Shown here: positions 24,866 to 37,701 of the stretch, in pieces
Position numbering within the stretch: position 1 is the first letter of the stretch
How the letters are laid out: each line of letters begins with the position of its first letter
From: Malachius bipustulatus
Taxonomy: Eukaryota > Arthropoda > Insecta > Coleoptera > Melyridae
Direction of reading: 5' to 3'
Assembly (NCBI GenBank): GCA_910589415.1
Contig: OU342630.1
Location: forward strand, 20,865,867 to 20,929,866
DNA: 64,000 nt
The notes under the pieces: model-generated
What the model saw: the letters and a program-made list of their open reading frames with translations, nothing else
What the model was told of the DNA's origin: nothing
The model's database searches: none
Program-made: the position numbers and the translations under genes

Positions 24866-24900
24866 ATTCTTCTTCTTCTTCTTCTTCTTCTTCTTTAATG
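24866..24900 (+). repeat. (TTC)n microsatellite
   Basis: An uninterrupted TTC run follows the right target duplication of SINE copy B. Confidence 0.9.
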
Positions 24901-27900
24901 GCTTGGGCACCCTTGTGCATATAGCCAGCTTCTAGTAAGTATCCCTCTGTCAAGTGCTAACTTGACTTGACATTTTTGTGTTGCGATTAGTGATGTCTTG
25001 TGTCATTTGCAATTATCTGAGAGGAGTTAGTACATGGACCCTTTTGTGTGTCTTGTTTCCTTTTCAGGAGGTATGAGCCCTTGAAATAGAAAGATAAAAT
25101 GTGGTCTTCCTGAATATAACAGATTTGTTTATCAATGTCAATTTTACACCAAAACGGTGACGATTTTATGTGTTGTGTCTTTTGTATTTTATGTTTTTGT
25201 CAGGGTGTATTTTTATGTAAAATCCTAAATGAAACGACGATATGATTTTGTATGTTTGACTCACGAATCGCAGCGTTAGACAACGACGCTTCAATCTGTT
25301 GTATAGGTTATGTCTCATTTTGACGTTGGATGTCCTTTGGAATCGATTTTATTTATTTGGTATTAGTCCGCGGTGTGGAGTATTAACCGATTAGGTTTCT
25401 CCCATCAAAAAGGTCTAATTTATGTGTGCTTTGTTATGTTTTTTCTTTACAGGTACTAAACGGTTCGCAAAGACTAACGTTAAAATGACAGTTTACCATA
25501 ATACAAGAGATTTAGTTCTCACCCCTCAACGCCCAAGCAAATGCTTGATTCTCACATGTCATCGTTTTGTTGTATGTTTTTCATTGTAGGTTTTTTTTGC
25601 ACTTTGCAGAGTCAGAGGTTGGTTATTTCACGGGGTTTCTTTTTTACTCTGACTATAAACTTTCGTAGGCGGAAACTCCTTTTGCAGGATCACTCGTGTG
25701 GGTAAACGGATTCAACATTAAAATCAAATAATTCCCAAGTCAATAAATCAATTCATTTTTAAAAAGGAAACTCTGTTTCTTAAATTAAATCTCCTATTTC
25801 TCAACAAAAGACTGGCTCAAAGTATTTTCGTAGCTTTTGCTACGAACGAACCAAAGTAAGGTTACTACACACAACAACGTGAGGTCCAAACAAGGTGAAA
25901 ACTAGACGAACACGAGCCAAGGTAAAACCACAAACACAGGTAAAAACCACGATCACAAACAGTAAGTAATGTTGGCCATTTTATTTGAAATCAGGGAGGG
26001 ATAACCTTAAATTCAAACCAACATTCAGGGCGGGAATCAAACAGAGTCAATCATGACAGACAAGTTGACATTTCAAACGTCAAAGAGGTTCTTCTTTTTC
26101 AAAACCATTCAGTCAGGGGGCACATTACAGAATTTGATACGCATGACGCAGAACCTCCATTTTTAGAGGTTAGGTAGGTCACAGATTCTTTACCGTCGAC
26201 CAGGATGCAGGTTTTTAGGTAGGTTACACTACAGATTTGGTGCCTTGACCAGGACGTACAAGGTAACCAGGTTACACTACAATAGATAAAATTTAATACC
26301 AATTAGGTATACTCAAACTCATTAATAGATAAACAACAATCGGTCATTAATTAATGACACCGATTAAAAATTTCTACAATAAACGTCACTTGGTCTTAGC
26401 ATCCTCCATTTCATGAAAATATAATTATAGGTAGGTAAGATACCTCATAACATGATGCAGACGTTCCCGGTTGTCGGTTGAGCGTGAAACACCACAGCAA
26501 AAGATGGAGAATCTTAATCCCTCCTTCCACCAATGTCTGGCATCTACGTCATACCAGAGATACCAAATAACAAAAAAACAACGCTTCGCTCGTGAAGTGA
26601 CGCTACCAAATCAAACAAACACCAAACACGAACATTAAGAAACTGGAACTAAAACTTGTAACTTGACTCCAAAATTGGATACTTAAAACTGGATACTGGA
26701 TTCCGAAATTGGATTCTGAACTTGGATCCCTGCAAGTCGAAGTAATAATATCTAAAAATTTTACTTGCATTTATTTAATTACCGAGGCTGGCGTCAGTGC
26801 CTATTCCATCCTCGGGATCCAAGATTTATTATGCCTGGGCGATCTCAACAATACCTAATCGAATACAAAATAGAAATTAGCAATGCTAATATGATATCAA
26901 ATTCCACTTCCATACCTGCTCTGAGTAACACAGCACCAAACACAAATTATGATGATTGCAACTACTGCGATCTCACATTTTCATTTATCAACCACCGAAA
27001 TCAAAGAGAGAGTCAATCGAGATTCTCTTCCGGCCGGTCTACAGATTTTCCACTTCCCATCGGTCGTTGCCAGATTTATTTCATTTCTGGAGAAACGACT
27101 ATAAGACCATATTAACGATTCCGGAAAATAACCAACAATTGCAGACAAAAACAACTATCCGGCAACTATGTACCGATTTTTCCGACCGATACTTCAGCGC
27201 ACTCTCGCCGCTACACCACAGCTACTGACTTGACATCTCTCAGACTTGACATCTGACACCTGATCGTTCGATAACGTAGACAATGCACAAAATATAAAAC
27301 TAACGGAAGCCTAATAGTACAACAACCAGAAGGCTTCTAAAGTCCTAAATATCGTCAGTAATACAATGGGAAAGCGCACGCTACAACTATTTAAAAAAAG
27401 CATCAAAAAACTTTTTCGTGCAACTGCCATTAAAAGTCACACTTTTAACACTGTCAGCTGTCGTTAAAAGTGATTGTTTACATGGAAGCGTGTTAAAAGT
27501 ACATTTAACACTAGTGTTAAAAGTACATTACAACACTCGTGTTAAAAGTATTTATATCTACTTTTTCTGTACTTACATTCTCTTTTTAAACTACATTTTC
27601 TCATGATGAAATCAGACAAAATTATAGGTAGTAAGATTTTTTCATATTCTTTTTATTACTGGCAAACATATTAATAAAAAAATAAGTACCCAATCAAGAA
27701 TTCAAGACAATAATAATTGTTCGGAAATTGCAATCAATAATAATTATTATGACATCTCTTTTATTTGTATGCACGCATTTGTTAGTAACCATAGCGTCGG
27801 CAACGGTTGCTATGTATAGTACACTCGTACTTATCTGTAATATTTTAAAATGCAATTTGAAGTTGCGTGTCATTCTAATAAACTTATCAATTTTATTATC

Positions 27901-28951
27901 AAAATAGAGCAGTTTTACAAAAACCATTGTATGATATTCGTCTTAAAAGTGATTTTATTATGTTCGTAAATTTGTAAAATTCGTTCCGCTACGCTTCGCT
28001 CAATTCACAAACCTTTTCACTCACAAAATAAAACTTCACTTTTAACACTAATATCATAAATAGCTATTTTATTCGCTTTTAAAACATTTTCAGAAAATGA
28101 TTTCAAATTTGCTCGTATGTTGTAGGTATATTCAACGGAATATACCTACCTATTACCTATTATTCTGTACCCATTGTTATACCTACTTGCTACCTGTAAT
28201 AACTATACAGAGCATTGTAGTTGCGCTCTGTAAAATTTAATTAGACAATCATGTTTCAATAATTATTTGTAGCTGTGAGAATATTTTTCCAGTTCCATAT
28301 AGCATGCCTACCTTCAAAATATGAACGCTGTTCTTAAATATTATAGATGATTCTTCTTGATTTTTTATGCAAATAAGAAATAAGATAACTATTAATTCAT
28401 TACCATCATTCTTAATCATCATTCGCCTTTGTGGAAGGTTGCTATTACTTCACACACGTTAACATTGTGATTGTACTGAATTATTTATCGAAGATTATGT
28501 AATTGATATACAATAAAACTGGTTCTGATAAAAAATAGTAGGCATAGTAGCAATCTTAATAAAAAGGTTGTGCTTAAGTAATGATATCTGTTGAAAGTTT
28601 AAAAGTACCTCAACGATAACATATTAAAATAATAATTACTATAATCCAAAAATATTATTTGTCTAGCGACTCTAGACGTAAGCAAATAAAAAGATTCCCT
28701 TATCACAACCAAATGTAAAAATAATTGTTTTTAGGTCAACATAAACATAAAGTTCATAGGTGTCAGTTGTATGTTTTTTGAAGAAAAGTGGATTATAAGA
28801 ACAATGGTAAGACGAATCAGATAACCATTAGCAGGAATGGTTGTTGTTACCTGATAAAAATAGTATTTTTTTTAATTCTTAGTAAAAAAAACTTTATTAA
28901 AAAAAGTTTATCGAAACATATTTTCATATTAATTGTGGTGGGTACGAGAAA
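24901..28951. other. Intergenic between genes A and B; no gene recognised
   Basis: It contains a half arm of the 23.8-kb foldback (25960-26040), a short two-unit repeat with GGTTACACTACA (26220-26285), and a cluster of GTTAAAAGT words in both orientations (27430-27550). The 116-codon frame at 26765-27115 has no recognised domain. The promoter of gene B should lie at the right end; TGTCAGTTG near 28763 is an initiator-like word only. Confidence 0.45.
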
Positions 28952-31900
28952 ATGGGTTTAAATCTAATGAAATCTACGAAAAGTCAATTCAAATCCAGGA
29001 GAATATGGAAGTGGTTACCATACACTTATAATGCCATTCTGATAGTAACGAGTAAGTAGTGTTTTAATATTTACTATTATTAATAGTGTTTTTTTTTCAT
29101 TGAGGATGGATCTATTTATAGTTTCTAGTAATATTTTGTAAATTATTTTTGATGATCTTATATGAATATTTTCTGAATTATTTGTATTTTTATGATAATT
29201 CTTTTATAACTCTATTAGGTAACGTAACTATGAGTTTTTTTGGTCAAAATAAAAACAATTAAATCTAATCCCATTGAAATTAATTAATTAACGTAGCAGG
29301 TAGTTATTATTTTTTTTTAATTTAAATAAAATAAAGCGCAGCATTGCCTTCTACAAGTCGCGGTTTTGTAGACCATCCTTCTGGTTGGTATTTAAATCGA
29401 CTTCTCGAGCTACCGTTACCAACTCCGAAATTAAGGGAAATGTTGACATTTACACTAGCAACATTGCAAAATTTTCTGATAACTTCATATAGGTATAAAG
29501 TGAAAGCCAAATTTGCAGATAAGATCCTGGTGTGGTGTGCCATTTCCTCCAGAGGTATATCAATAGCTTATGTTAGCAATATTATTATTAATGGAGACGA
29601 TATTATGTTTTGGGTAGACCTTGAGTAGGTACTGTCGCTATTCCAGAAAAAGACAAAATGGGTTTGTTGATAAAAATATACCATTTGTTTGCGAGACATA
29701 GCAATCACCTTAATTTTCCCCAGGCTCGTCTTAGAGAAGATTTTTTGGCTCTTTTGTCTCGAAAAGTTTACGACGAAGGCTGGAAGTTTTATCCGTCTAC
29801 GCGATTTTATAAAAAACCATACTGTCAATTTTCTATCGGTTATGAAACAGGTAATTATGACGTTAATTAATTATTTGTAATTAAATTAGATTGAAAATTT
29901 TTAGCTAATTTAATTGTGTGCCAAAACTTTTGGGACGTAGGCTATGTATAATCTCAAATAATACTTCAGTTTTTATTTCTGCTGTTGTAAACCATCATAT
30001 TTTCTCTCTAAGTATACACATTACTTATAAAAATGTTTTATGTTAAGATAATATCAATAATTTTTTCCCTACAATTTTCATTGGAGAGGCCTCAGATATG
30101 GATAATTGAGGAGCAGCGGAAGCCCGTATTATTCCATTTATTTGTGATTACTTAATTATTTTTTATCAGCAAGCGATAGGAAAAGAAATTGGCTAATTTC
30201 AAAAAGGTCAAGTTCATGTGTTTGTAAATTGTAACAGTTCTTTAATTATCATGACTCTCATTTTCCTCTAAATATTTACCTACTCTCTATAATAATAATA
30301 ATTTTTTCCGATTTTTTTTGATCAAAATGTTCAGAGATCTGCGCCGGGGTGGGAGAGAGAAGGCAGGTATTTTAAGAACATTTTTTTAAAAAACGATACC
30401 ACACAAACATAGTGAAGGAGTTTTTGAATCCTTACATTAAACGACCTCCAATCTCCACTTGCTTGACTGGAAAGAAAAAACTTCTTCCATTAATTTTGTT
30501 ATACAATTTCTTAGTTTTCTCGAACCCTACAAATATAAAGCAGTACGCTATAATTTTTTTTTATCTTTTGCCGACTGATTAATTATTTGAAAATTTTAAT
30601 CAGGATATTCGAAGACAATAGGGACGACGAGACAGTAGGGGCGACAAAGGTTGAGAACAATTTAATAGTACCTATATCGAAAACTATTCGACAAAAAAAG
30701 TCAATTAGTTTTGGAATCCTTAAGTACACCAAGACCTTTCAGGTGACATCATACTAGCTTGACCGAGAATGAAATACAAGCTTTCGATATTTGCTTCTAT
30801 TGACTGTAAAGTTTCGTGTAATACTTATTATTTATACGACTCTGTGTAATAGTAAATATTTTGATCTTTTCGGCCCAGGACGTTTAAAGGGGGGAGTTAG
30901 TATTTTAGAGTTTGTTTTTTTACTGATATTTCAGAATCTAAGTGAAATTTTCAGATTTTTTTTTTGCTTTTAGAAAATTTTAGTGATATCGCTGAACTTC
31001 CTGTAATCTCTTCCCGACTCCCTATAAGAATTAAATAAAATTATTTAAAGATTTTCTCCTAGCGTTTCGTATAAAGTTACGATAGATATCAGCAGCGGTC
31101 ACGTGGGCGTAGACAATGCTCGTGCTCCTTATGGAATAATACTCTTGTCAGTTTTGATATCGTCTCTCTCTCTCTCTCTCTTCACTATGGTGCTTCTCGA
31201 TTAGATTCTCCAACAATCCAGGTGTTGAGGTGTGTCTTTCCAAGTGACATCACCTAAAATTTTATGAACAACTGGATCAGGTCGCTATGGGCAGAGCCCT
31301 TTGATCCCTGTTGTTGCTAAATTCTACATAGAGCTCTTCGAAGCCACGGTTTTAAACGCTGCCACTCGAAAAACATTCTGTTGTTACATTTACGTAGACA
31401 ACTTCTTTGTCATCGCTGGAATCATTGAGCGAAGGCCCTGAAAAAATTTCTTCGCAATATCAATGGCATTCACCCCACTCATTAAATTCACGATGAAAAT
31501 GGACGAGGATGGCCAACTACCATTTCTTGATTTTCTTGTCAACAAGAAATGAAAGGACCTTGAGATGTAGAGTCGTTATAAAGCATACACACGCAACACG
31601 CAGAGCGTACGTCCCAAGTCTAAGACACAAGAGCCTAGGGTACCTAACGAACAACCACCGGGAATGGTGTGAGTGCTCATATCCTGCTTTAGAAGCATTA
31701 CTGAGCGTATCGGTCAACCTCTGCAGCTTAATGGTGTGAAAAGTATCAAGTCTAGTCCATAAATTCACAACATTCTATGTTCAGCCAAAGACCCAGTTGT
31801 CACTTTCATCTTTTGAAAATCTGGAGACACAGAAAAGTGAGCTGTCGCGAAGCATTTTATCTATCAGGACGACCACGTAATATTTTTTTAAATCACTATC

Positions 31901-34900
31901 TTCTCGACTACTTCACACTGTTACACCTGCTTACATCTTGAAGGAATTACAAGTTTAATAAGCATTCACTACACATTCTAAACACAATACCACTAGAGTC
32001 CGTCATCAGTTTCATCATCAACGAGTAAATATGCAAAAAAGTCGACTGTGGACATATCGTCGAGGGCAGAATGAGTTTGATTACGTCAGACTAACACAAG
32101 GTTTCTTCCGAGACCTTAGCGTGCCGGCAGCGTTGGGCCATCGGCCCTCCACACTTCGAGCCTTCGGCCGTGAGTTTAAGTAGATTCCCCTGAAAGTTAA
32201 AATTTTTCATGTTCTTTTCGAATCACTATTTTTCTATATCGTTTCGGCATGGTAAACAGTAGATTCCGGGTCTTAGTTAAAATCTGTGATCTCTTTTTGT
32301 TTTATTTTTTAAATTCTGGGAACTTCCGAGGCCTAAATGGCGCGTAAAAGTTAATTACGCGTTAGTTTGACTCAAGGGCAGGCAAAACAAAGGCAATAAT
32401 TTTTGTCGGCACAAAAAAAAAGATGGCGGCCATATTATAATTTTGACGTAACTATGAGATTCCAAGCTACGACGTACTTGGACATCAAAATCAAAAAGTT
32501 GTAGAAAAAATCGTCAATTTTTCAACAAAAGTAATTTTTGTAACGTTAAAATCAGTGATGAAATTTTTTAGCGGTGCCAAAACCAAGATAATATCCGAGA
32601 CTCGCGTCCAGTTTTGCAAAAAAAACCGAAAAAATCAAAACTCCCCGGGGCATTTAAATTCCCTGCTGTCATTTATATGGTCGACATTCCCCTATCCACC
32701 ACCCGGGGAGGCTCCCGACGGGTGACTAGCAACCCCGAAAATATATCAAACCTGAAGTTCGGGTCATGCGGAAAGTTGGGCTACACGTGGCGTGTGTAGT
32801 CCTACACGCGGCGTGAAAGTCTCGCTTTAAATGGGCTGCTATTTCAATTTCAGAATTCATCTGGTCGACTTTCTTTTACAAACCCAGCGATATCAAAGAA
32901 CTGATTTGACTCTAGAAAGACTGTATACAGCGAAGGGAAGCTGATCCAAACCGGAGAATTGCACTATGAATAAGACGACAAGACGTTCATGAGTCATTTC
33001 TGTTAACATGCCAACTCGAACCGGCATGCCAAGCTAACTTAATCATGGAAACCGTCCCATGGGAAAGTACAACAGCACCGGATAGCAGATCTGGAACCGG
33101 GGAAAGTTCAACATTCGAGCAACTGGCTCCACGGTGAAGGTTGCCCCCCCCCCCCCTGCACGCCGAAACGAAAATCTAAACAACACCATAACACACACTG
33201 AACCGCTCTGGAATGCCGACCCATCTTGGTAAACTGCCCACGGAGAAGCGATCCAAGGTGGAAGAAAAACATTCCTACTCAATAATGGAAACAACATCGT
33301 CCGATGCCAGCCCAAAATCACATTTGATTTAATAAAATATTTTCGTTTCGTGACTTATGAAAGAGCCTACTGTATAGCAGGAAAATTCAATTTTAGAAGT
33401 AGGTATAGTAAAGAAGTACGCAGAGACGGTAGTGCGAACGGGTTGATAGACCACAGTGTTTTGAGTCGCAATATTATTTCTTTTAGCGACACAGGAATCA
33501 TGTCATGTCAAGATGTCTAAATGGAGTTCTTTAGTATGTAGATGTGTATTTTGTGCTTGTTTGAACAGATAGCACGATATATTCGCAGGTGTTTTGAATA
33601 TTCAACGTTAAATTCTCGCTGCCTTCTCTTGTTATTGCTTCTCAATTACCTGGTAAAAGCTTTGCCGGAAGGCTTAGAAGGATGTCAGTCTTTAGAAGTT
33701 TCTCAGGTTTCTTTATTTGAAAAAGTATACCATAATTTATGCACTCCTCCGTTTGACAAACCATCATCTCTGCATCTGCATCTGCACCTTAAATCATCTG
33801 TGATTTCTGTTAGAGAAAACAAACTATCACCCTAAAAATTAGTTTTGTACTATTTTATTGATCAGCCTTGATATTGATCATCATTGATTGAAAGAAAGGT
33901 CTTTAAACATGTTTTAGAAAATGCTGAATCACATTCTGCTCTTTTGTGGGAGAACAAAAAATGCAGTGCTGCAGTTTCTGTCAGTTACGATTCGTTGGTA
34001 TCTGGTAAGTGTCTGGACAGACTCTCAGTAGACCTACCCTACAGCTCGATAAGTACTTAGTTTTGGATTTTGATATTTTACAGACTAGTCTTAATCAGGG
34101 GCTGGTCTTAGAAATGTGGCGAATACCCTAGATGAAGCGAATAGAAAATATTCTAATATTGACAGAGCTTCCTGTTTTTGTGGTAGATTATATTAGATTA
34201 GATTCATCGTGAGTGGGCCATTATGACACCTCCACTGCGACCGTAGGTCTATTGTGGCTCACATCTAGTCGTGCTAAATTAACCCCATCAGGACAGCCTC
34301 TTTATGGAAGCTGACCATCTTGACTGTTGCTAATGTATCCAGGTCCTCCGGTGTGAGAAAGTGTTTCCCGAAGGTTTGTAATCTGGTTATTCTTCTTCCT
34401 TTTCCTCAGGGGATATTTGTTTCTCCTTCTGTCCGGACGGTTAAGTCAAGACCCCTACATATCTGTCTGTACGCGAGACATTCCCACGACACAGAGTGAT
34501 ATACGGTTTGACGGAGAGCTTACGAATAAATAAATAAATAAATAAATTCGGACATTTTCCGTCACCGGTGCCCCTAGTGCAGACCTTTAGTCAAGACACC
34601 ACAACTAGGTTGGAGAAGGTGGTCCGCGACAGGGTTTTTGTGGTAACGTTACCCCGACTTCTGTGAGTGCTGAGCGGTAATCTTACATCTAAATTGCCAC
34701 AATCAATGTCAGAGTAAATCTAAGAATACTTTTGTTAAATCGCATCGTAAGACTTTGATTCCCATTTCACATTCAAAATGAAATTCACAAGTGCTTAAAA
34801 GTATTTTCTTTTACGCACAAATTGACAAAAATTACAATTAAAAGCTATTTTTCATGAAGAAAGTCACTTTGACTATCTAAAATATCAATTTTCAGAATTC

Positions 34901-37701
34901 ATATTTTAGCTGTTTGGAAACTTAGAATTCATGAATTGTAGTTTCTTGGCGACTTAACAAAAAATCTTGTGTAACACGCGTTGTTAAAGAAGCGTTGACG
35001 ATTGTCAAATTCGGCTTTCGGCGTGCTTGACAATAATTTTCGTCTTGTGCTTAAAACATTCTTATTTTGCAATTTGTATCACAAATAGCTATATTATCGC
35101 TTGATTTTTTCAACGGTCTTATAAATATGTAGGTACTCCTCTTCTAGTCGTTATCCAACCTTGGATTTTATTGCATCATTGCCAAGTAGTTACCTAAGTC
35201 TGACATCTTCTAATATACTTCCTATTCGCTGTGTTTCTGATTGTAGCTTTTGTACGACTTTTCACAATTAAAAGAGATGTCAATAATAAGGCTTGAATGC
35301 TTGCTTCGTATCGCTGACAGGAGGTACCTAAGCGGGTATAAAATTTAGGTAGGTACCGATACATAAATGAAGATTAGAATAAGTTGCTGTTTAAAAGTCA
35401 AGATATCGAAGTAAATGAATAACCATGCATCTGCAGAAAGCAGGAAGATTATTACTCAGATAACTATCTAATCGAACATCCTCATTGATAACCTTAGAAG
35501 ATAATTGTTAATTAATCTTGAAAATTTTATTTTAGTAATTATCGTCGATTACATACTAAATAACATACCACCTATCGGGAAAATGCCCGGCTTCTACTGT
35601 AACGACCCGAAACTCTGGCACGAGCTTAAAAGCGCCAGTGTTACTATGAGTCTCTTGTACGTGATAGTTTTCTCACAGCCCTTGATAACAATAGCGTTCA
35701 CAGAAATAATTGATGACTTTTCTGTAAAAACAATTTACTTTCGAATATGGAAATATTACAAGCACGCTTTATTAGGGATTGCAGTAACGTTGTTCATACT
35801 AGAAATTTGTAAAATATTCATAACAGAACCAAGACCAACATTTTTTGAAATTTGCAAACCAGACGCCAACGAGTTCTGCAAAGCTGGAGAATGGGTTGAA
35901 GATTATAACTGCACGTCGGGATTCCCTGAAGTGAGAATAATGAGGGCTACCCAATCGTTTCTCTCTGGACATGCTGCCTGGTCTGGATTTTCCTCTTTCT
36001 TTTCAATGGTATGTTATTAAAATAGTACCTATATAAGTAACAAAATACAATTATGGCAAAAATAATCGTAGAATGTGTTCCAAAGTTAAAGTATATACTG
36101 GGCCGAACACCGATCCATGTGGGACCCCGAATGCTATTTTTACTCTCTCATGATTGTTTGTATTGATGTGGCAGTTAGTAAGGTGTTATTTTAACATTCT
36201 TTTCAAGTAATTGCTCACACCTGCAGCCTCTGGGGATGCCGCTATGCCTGTCCATGGTGCGAATTAAAATCATTTTCCACACATTTTCAACGACTCTTGT
36301 TTATGTCGTCTGTTATTTCCAATATCCTATTTATTGCATGTAGGTATTAGTCCAAGACTCCAAGAGCCCGGTTGATTTTTCTACCTTGAATCGTTAGACG
36401 ATTCTAAGTCATGTCGATTCGTAATGAAATTATGTCCCTTAAAAGACAACGGTGCCAGTGAAAATCCAAAATTTTAAGGCCTACTAGATCCCTGGGTTTT
36501 CATAGCCGACTTTTGTTTTTCTGATGGCTGCTATATTGTTTTTTCGTGTCATTCGCTATGAAAAAATCAAGGAAACCAAAAATTTATAACATAGAAAAAA
36601 TCAGTATATTTTCTTTTTTTTTTGAAAAAATAACCTTTCTTTAATCGAATGTCATAAAAAACATAAGGCCAGCAATGTCACGTGGCGACGTCATATCGAC
36701 ATCATTCAGTGAAATAATTTCCTAATTTTTTTTAGAAAAAAGAAAAAGAATATGTTGGAGATTTTTTCTTAATGTGATGGATTTTTGGTTTCCCTGATTT
36801 TTTTTAATACTGAATGACACGAAAAACAATAATAGCGTCCGTAAGAAATACAAAAGTCGGCTATAAGAACCCTGTGATCTACTGAGCTTTGAAAATTTTT
36901 GAAATGTTAAATGGATAGCTGTTGACGACTTATGTAAGCCTAAAAAAATAATTGATTTATTGTCAATAATAAAAAAGATATGACTGAAACAAGAAATCTC
37001 GATTTTTCAGTATTTTCAGGATATTTCGGCAACGACTAAAGTTGCCCAAAAATTTTGTTCTAGATTCTTGATAAGCATAAAATTATGCAAGCTTCCTCTA
37101 ATTCAACATACCCTGTATCTTTTACTGTTTTCGAGATCCCAATGGTGAGCATCGAATTGTTAACCAGCCTGTATATAGTTAATATGATGCCTTGGCATCC
37201 TATCCCGGCCATATTGGGGGAGGGGACGGGAAGTTTAAAGCCATTTGGATCTTTGAAAGTTATTACAGTGCAGGCGCAGGATTAAACAGTAATATTATTT
37301 CTCTAGCATTTAAAAAATCTTACCTCTAAACTCATTTGGTTAAAATTGACAATAATTAACGATGTTGAGTTTGTCTTACTCTAGTTTATTTTACAACATA
37401 AATTTTGTTTCAGTACATAATTGCGACAAGATTGAACGTTTCGAAGACTGGTAGCGTGATGAAACCGATACTAGCGATAGCAGCCGTGACTGTTTGTTTA
37501 GTCGTGTCATTTTCCAGGATCAACGAAAACTTTCATCATTGGTGGGATGTGGTAGCTGGTCTCATCCTTGGATTCTCAGTGTTTATTTTAATACTGCTAA
37601 CTATGAGAATTTCTACCAAAAGAATCCTTGATACTCAAATAGGTTCACAAAAACCATCACAAAATGGTGTAGATGAAACTGGAAAAGAGATATACATCTG
37701 A
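28952..37701 (+). CDS. PAP2-family lipid phosphate phosphatase paralog with altered motif 2 (gene B, three coding exons)
   Basis: Exons 28952-29051, 35536-36008 and 37414-37701 splice in frame (phase 1, then phase 0, identical to gene A) into 286 residues. Exon 1 is short (33 codons plus 1 nt), lies 6.5 kb upstream, and ends in GTAAGT; exon 2 is preceded by TTTATTTTAG. Motif 1 is intact (K126, R133, P134 in KIFITEPRP). Motif 3 is intact for key residues (S225, R226, H232, D236 in SRINENFHHWWD). Motif 2 reads F-L-S-G-H, with S177, G178 and H179 kept but the usual proline replaced by L176. Residues 52-161 align to gene A residues 64-173 without gaps, including an N-C-T glycosylation site. By family the role is a membrane lipid phosphatase; activity may be altered. 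The C-terminal tail is longer and hydrophilic. The exon 1 assignment rests on phase, acceptor/donor quality and resemblance to gene A, so it is slightly less sure than exons 2-3. Confidence 0.83.
29340..29830 (+). pseudogene. Tc1/mariner-type transposase relic
   Basis: Open fragments in different frames match the C-terminal half of mariner-like transposases. They include KFADKILVWCAISSRGIS (like the family K-x-MVWGAIS-x-KG block), FWVDLE, then FPQARLREDFLALLSRKVY and DEGWK, like the family VPQARPIEDFWA..VY..GW block. The start, catalytic N-terminal part and inverted terminal repeats were not found, and the frame breaks near 29630. It lies inside intron 1 of gene B in the sense orientation. 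Confidence 0.75.
31270..31770 (+). pseudogene. Penelope-like element reverse transcriptase relic
   Basis: Reading from 31302, PVVAKFYIELFEATVL, later CCYIYVDNFFVIAG, then IKFTMKMDEDGQLPFLDFL follow the order of RT motifs in Penelope-like elements, where GQLPFLD-type blocks follow the YVDD box by about 50 residues. Here the catalytic box reads YVDN. In-frame stops and at least one frameshift interrupt it; a further frame continues as KHTHATRRAYVPS to about 31735. No GIY-YIG endonuclease was seen. It lies in intron 1 of gene B. Confidence 0.75.
32130..32580 (-). repeat. Dispersed non-coding repeat, inverted copy of the 58.4-60.4 kb block
   Basis: Blocks such as GGGAACTTCCGAGGCC, CGCGTAAAAGTTA, AGATGGCGGCCAT and TTTTGACGTAACTATGAGA, plus a GGCCCTCC/CTTCGGCC-rich edge near 32150-32170, recur at 58440-60430, with the edge and growth blocks in inverted order. 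No coding potential is visible in either copy. The nature of the element is unknown. Confidence 0.55.
34190..34560. repeat. Possible LINE 3' region with AAAT microsatellite
   Basis: This GC-richer stretch of low coding quality includes an (AAAT)n run near 34528-34549. The composition and simple-repeat tail resemble a degraded non-LTR retrotransposon end, but no domain could be read with confidence. Confidence 0.3.
36009..37413 (+). other. Intron 2 of gene B
   Basis: Donor GTATGT at 36009, acceptor TTTTGTTTCAG ending at 37413, phase 0, at the same protein position as intron 2 of gene A. It contains an inverted-repeat element at about 36480-36884 and a short decayed foldback remnant around 37105-37178 (ACCCTGTAT ... 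CCTGTATAT). Confidence 0.88.
36480..36884. mobile_element. Foldback/MITE-like inverted repeat (about 400 bp)
   Basis: The left arm (TAGATCCCTGGGTTTTCATAGCCGACTTTTG..., with CGTGTCATT further in) is mirrored by the right arm (AATGACACGAAAAACAAT ... AAGTCGGCTATAAGAACCCTGTGATCTA). The copy is non-coding and lies within intron 2 of gene B. A half copy sits at about 14085-14190. Confidence 0.75.

Larger units (their letters stand above)
29052..35535 (+). other. Intron 1 of gene B (about 6.5 kb, repeat-filled)
   Basis: The donor GTAAGT at 29052 and acceptor ending TTTTAG at 35535 bracket a phase 1 intron. It sits exactly where gene A has a 64-nt intron. It holds a mariner relic, a Penelope-like RT relic, a dispersed non-coding repeat and a possible LINE tail, and its expansion is attributable largely to such insertions. 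Stretches 29.84-31.24 kb and 32.6-34.18 kb show only AT-rich sequence, a TC microsatellite near 31165-31182 and a run of 13 C around 33144-33156. A 97-codon frame at 33542-33835 has no recognisable domain. Confidence 0.75.

Noticed and set aside
26765..27115. 116-codon plus-strand frame
   Set aside because: No recognisable domain, no splice context, and composition like the surrounding DNA.
33542..33835. 97-codon frame with a hydrophobic N-terminal stretch, possible secreted protein
   Set aside because: Inside the intron of gene B, no family match, low-complexity Leu/His tracts; chance frame more likely.
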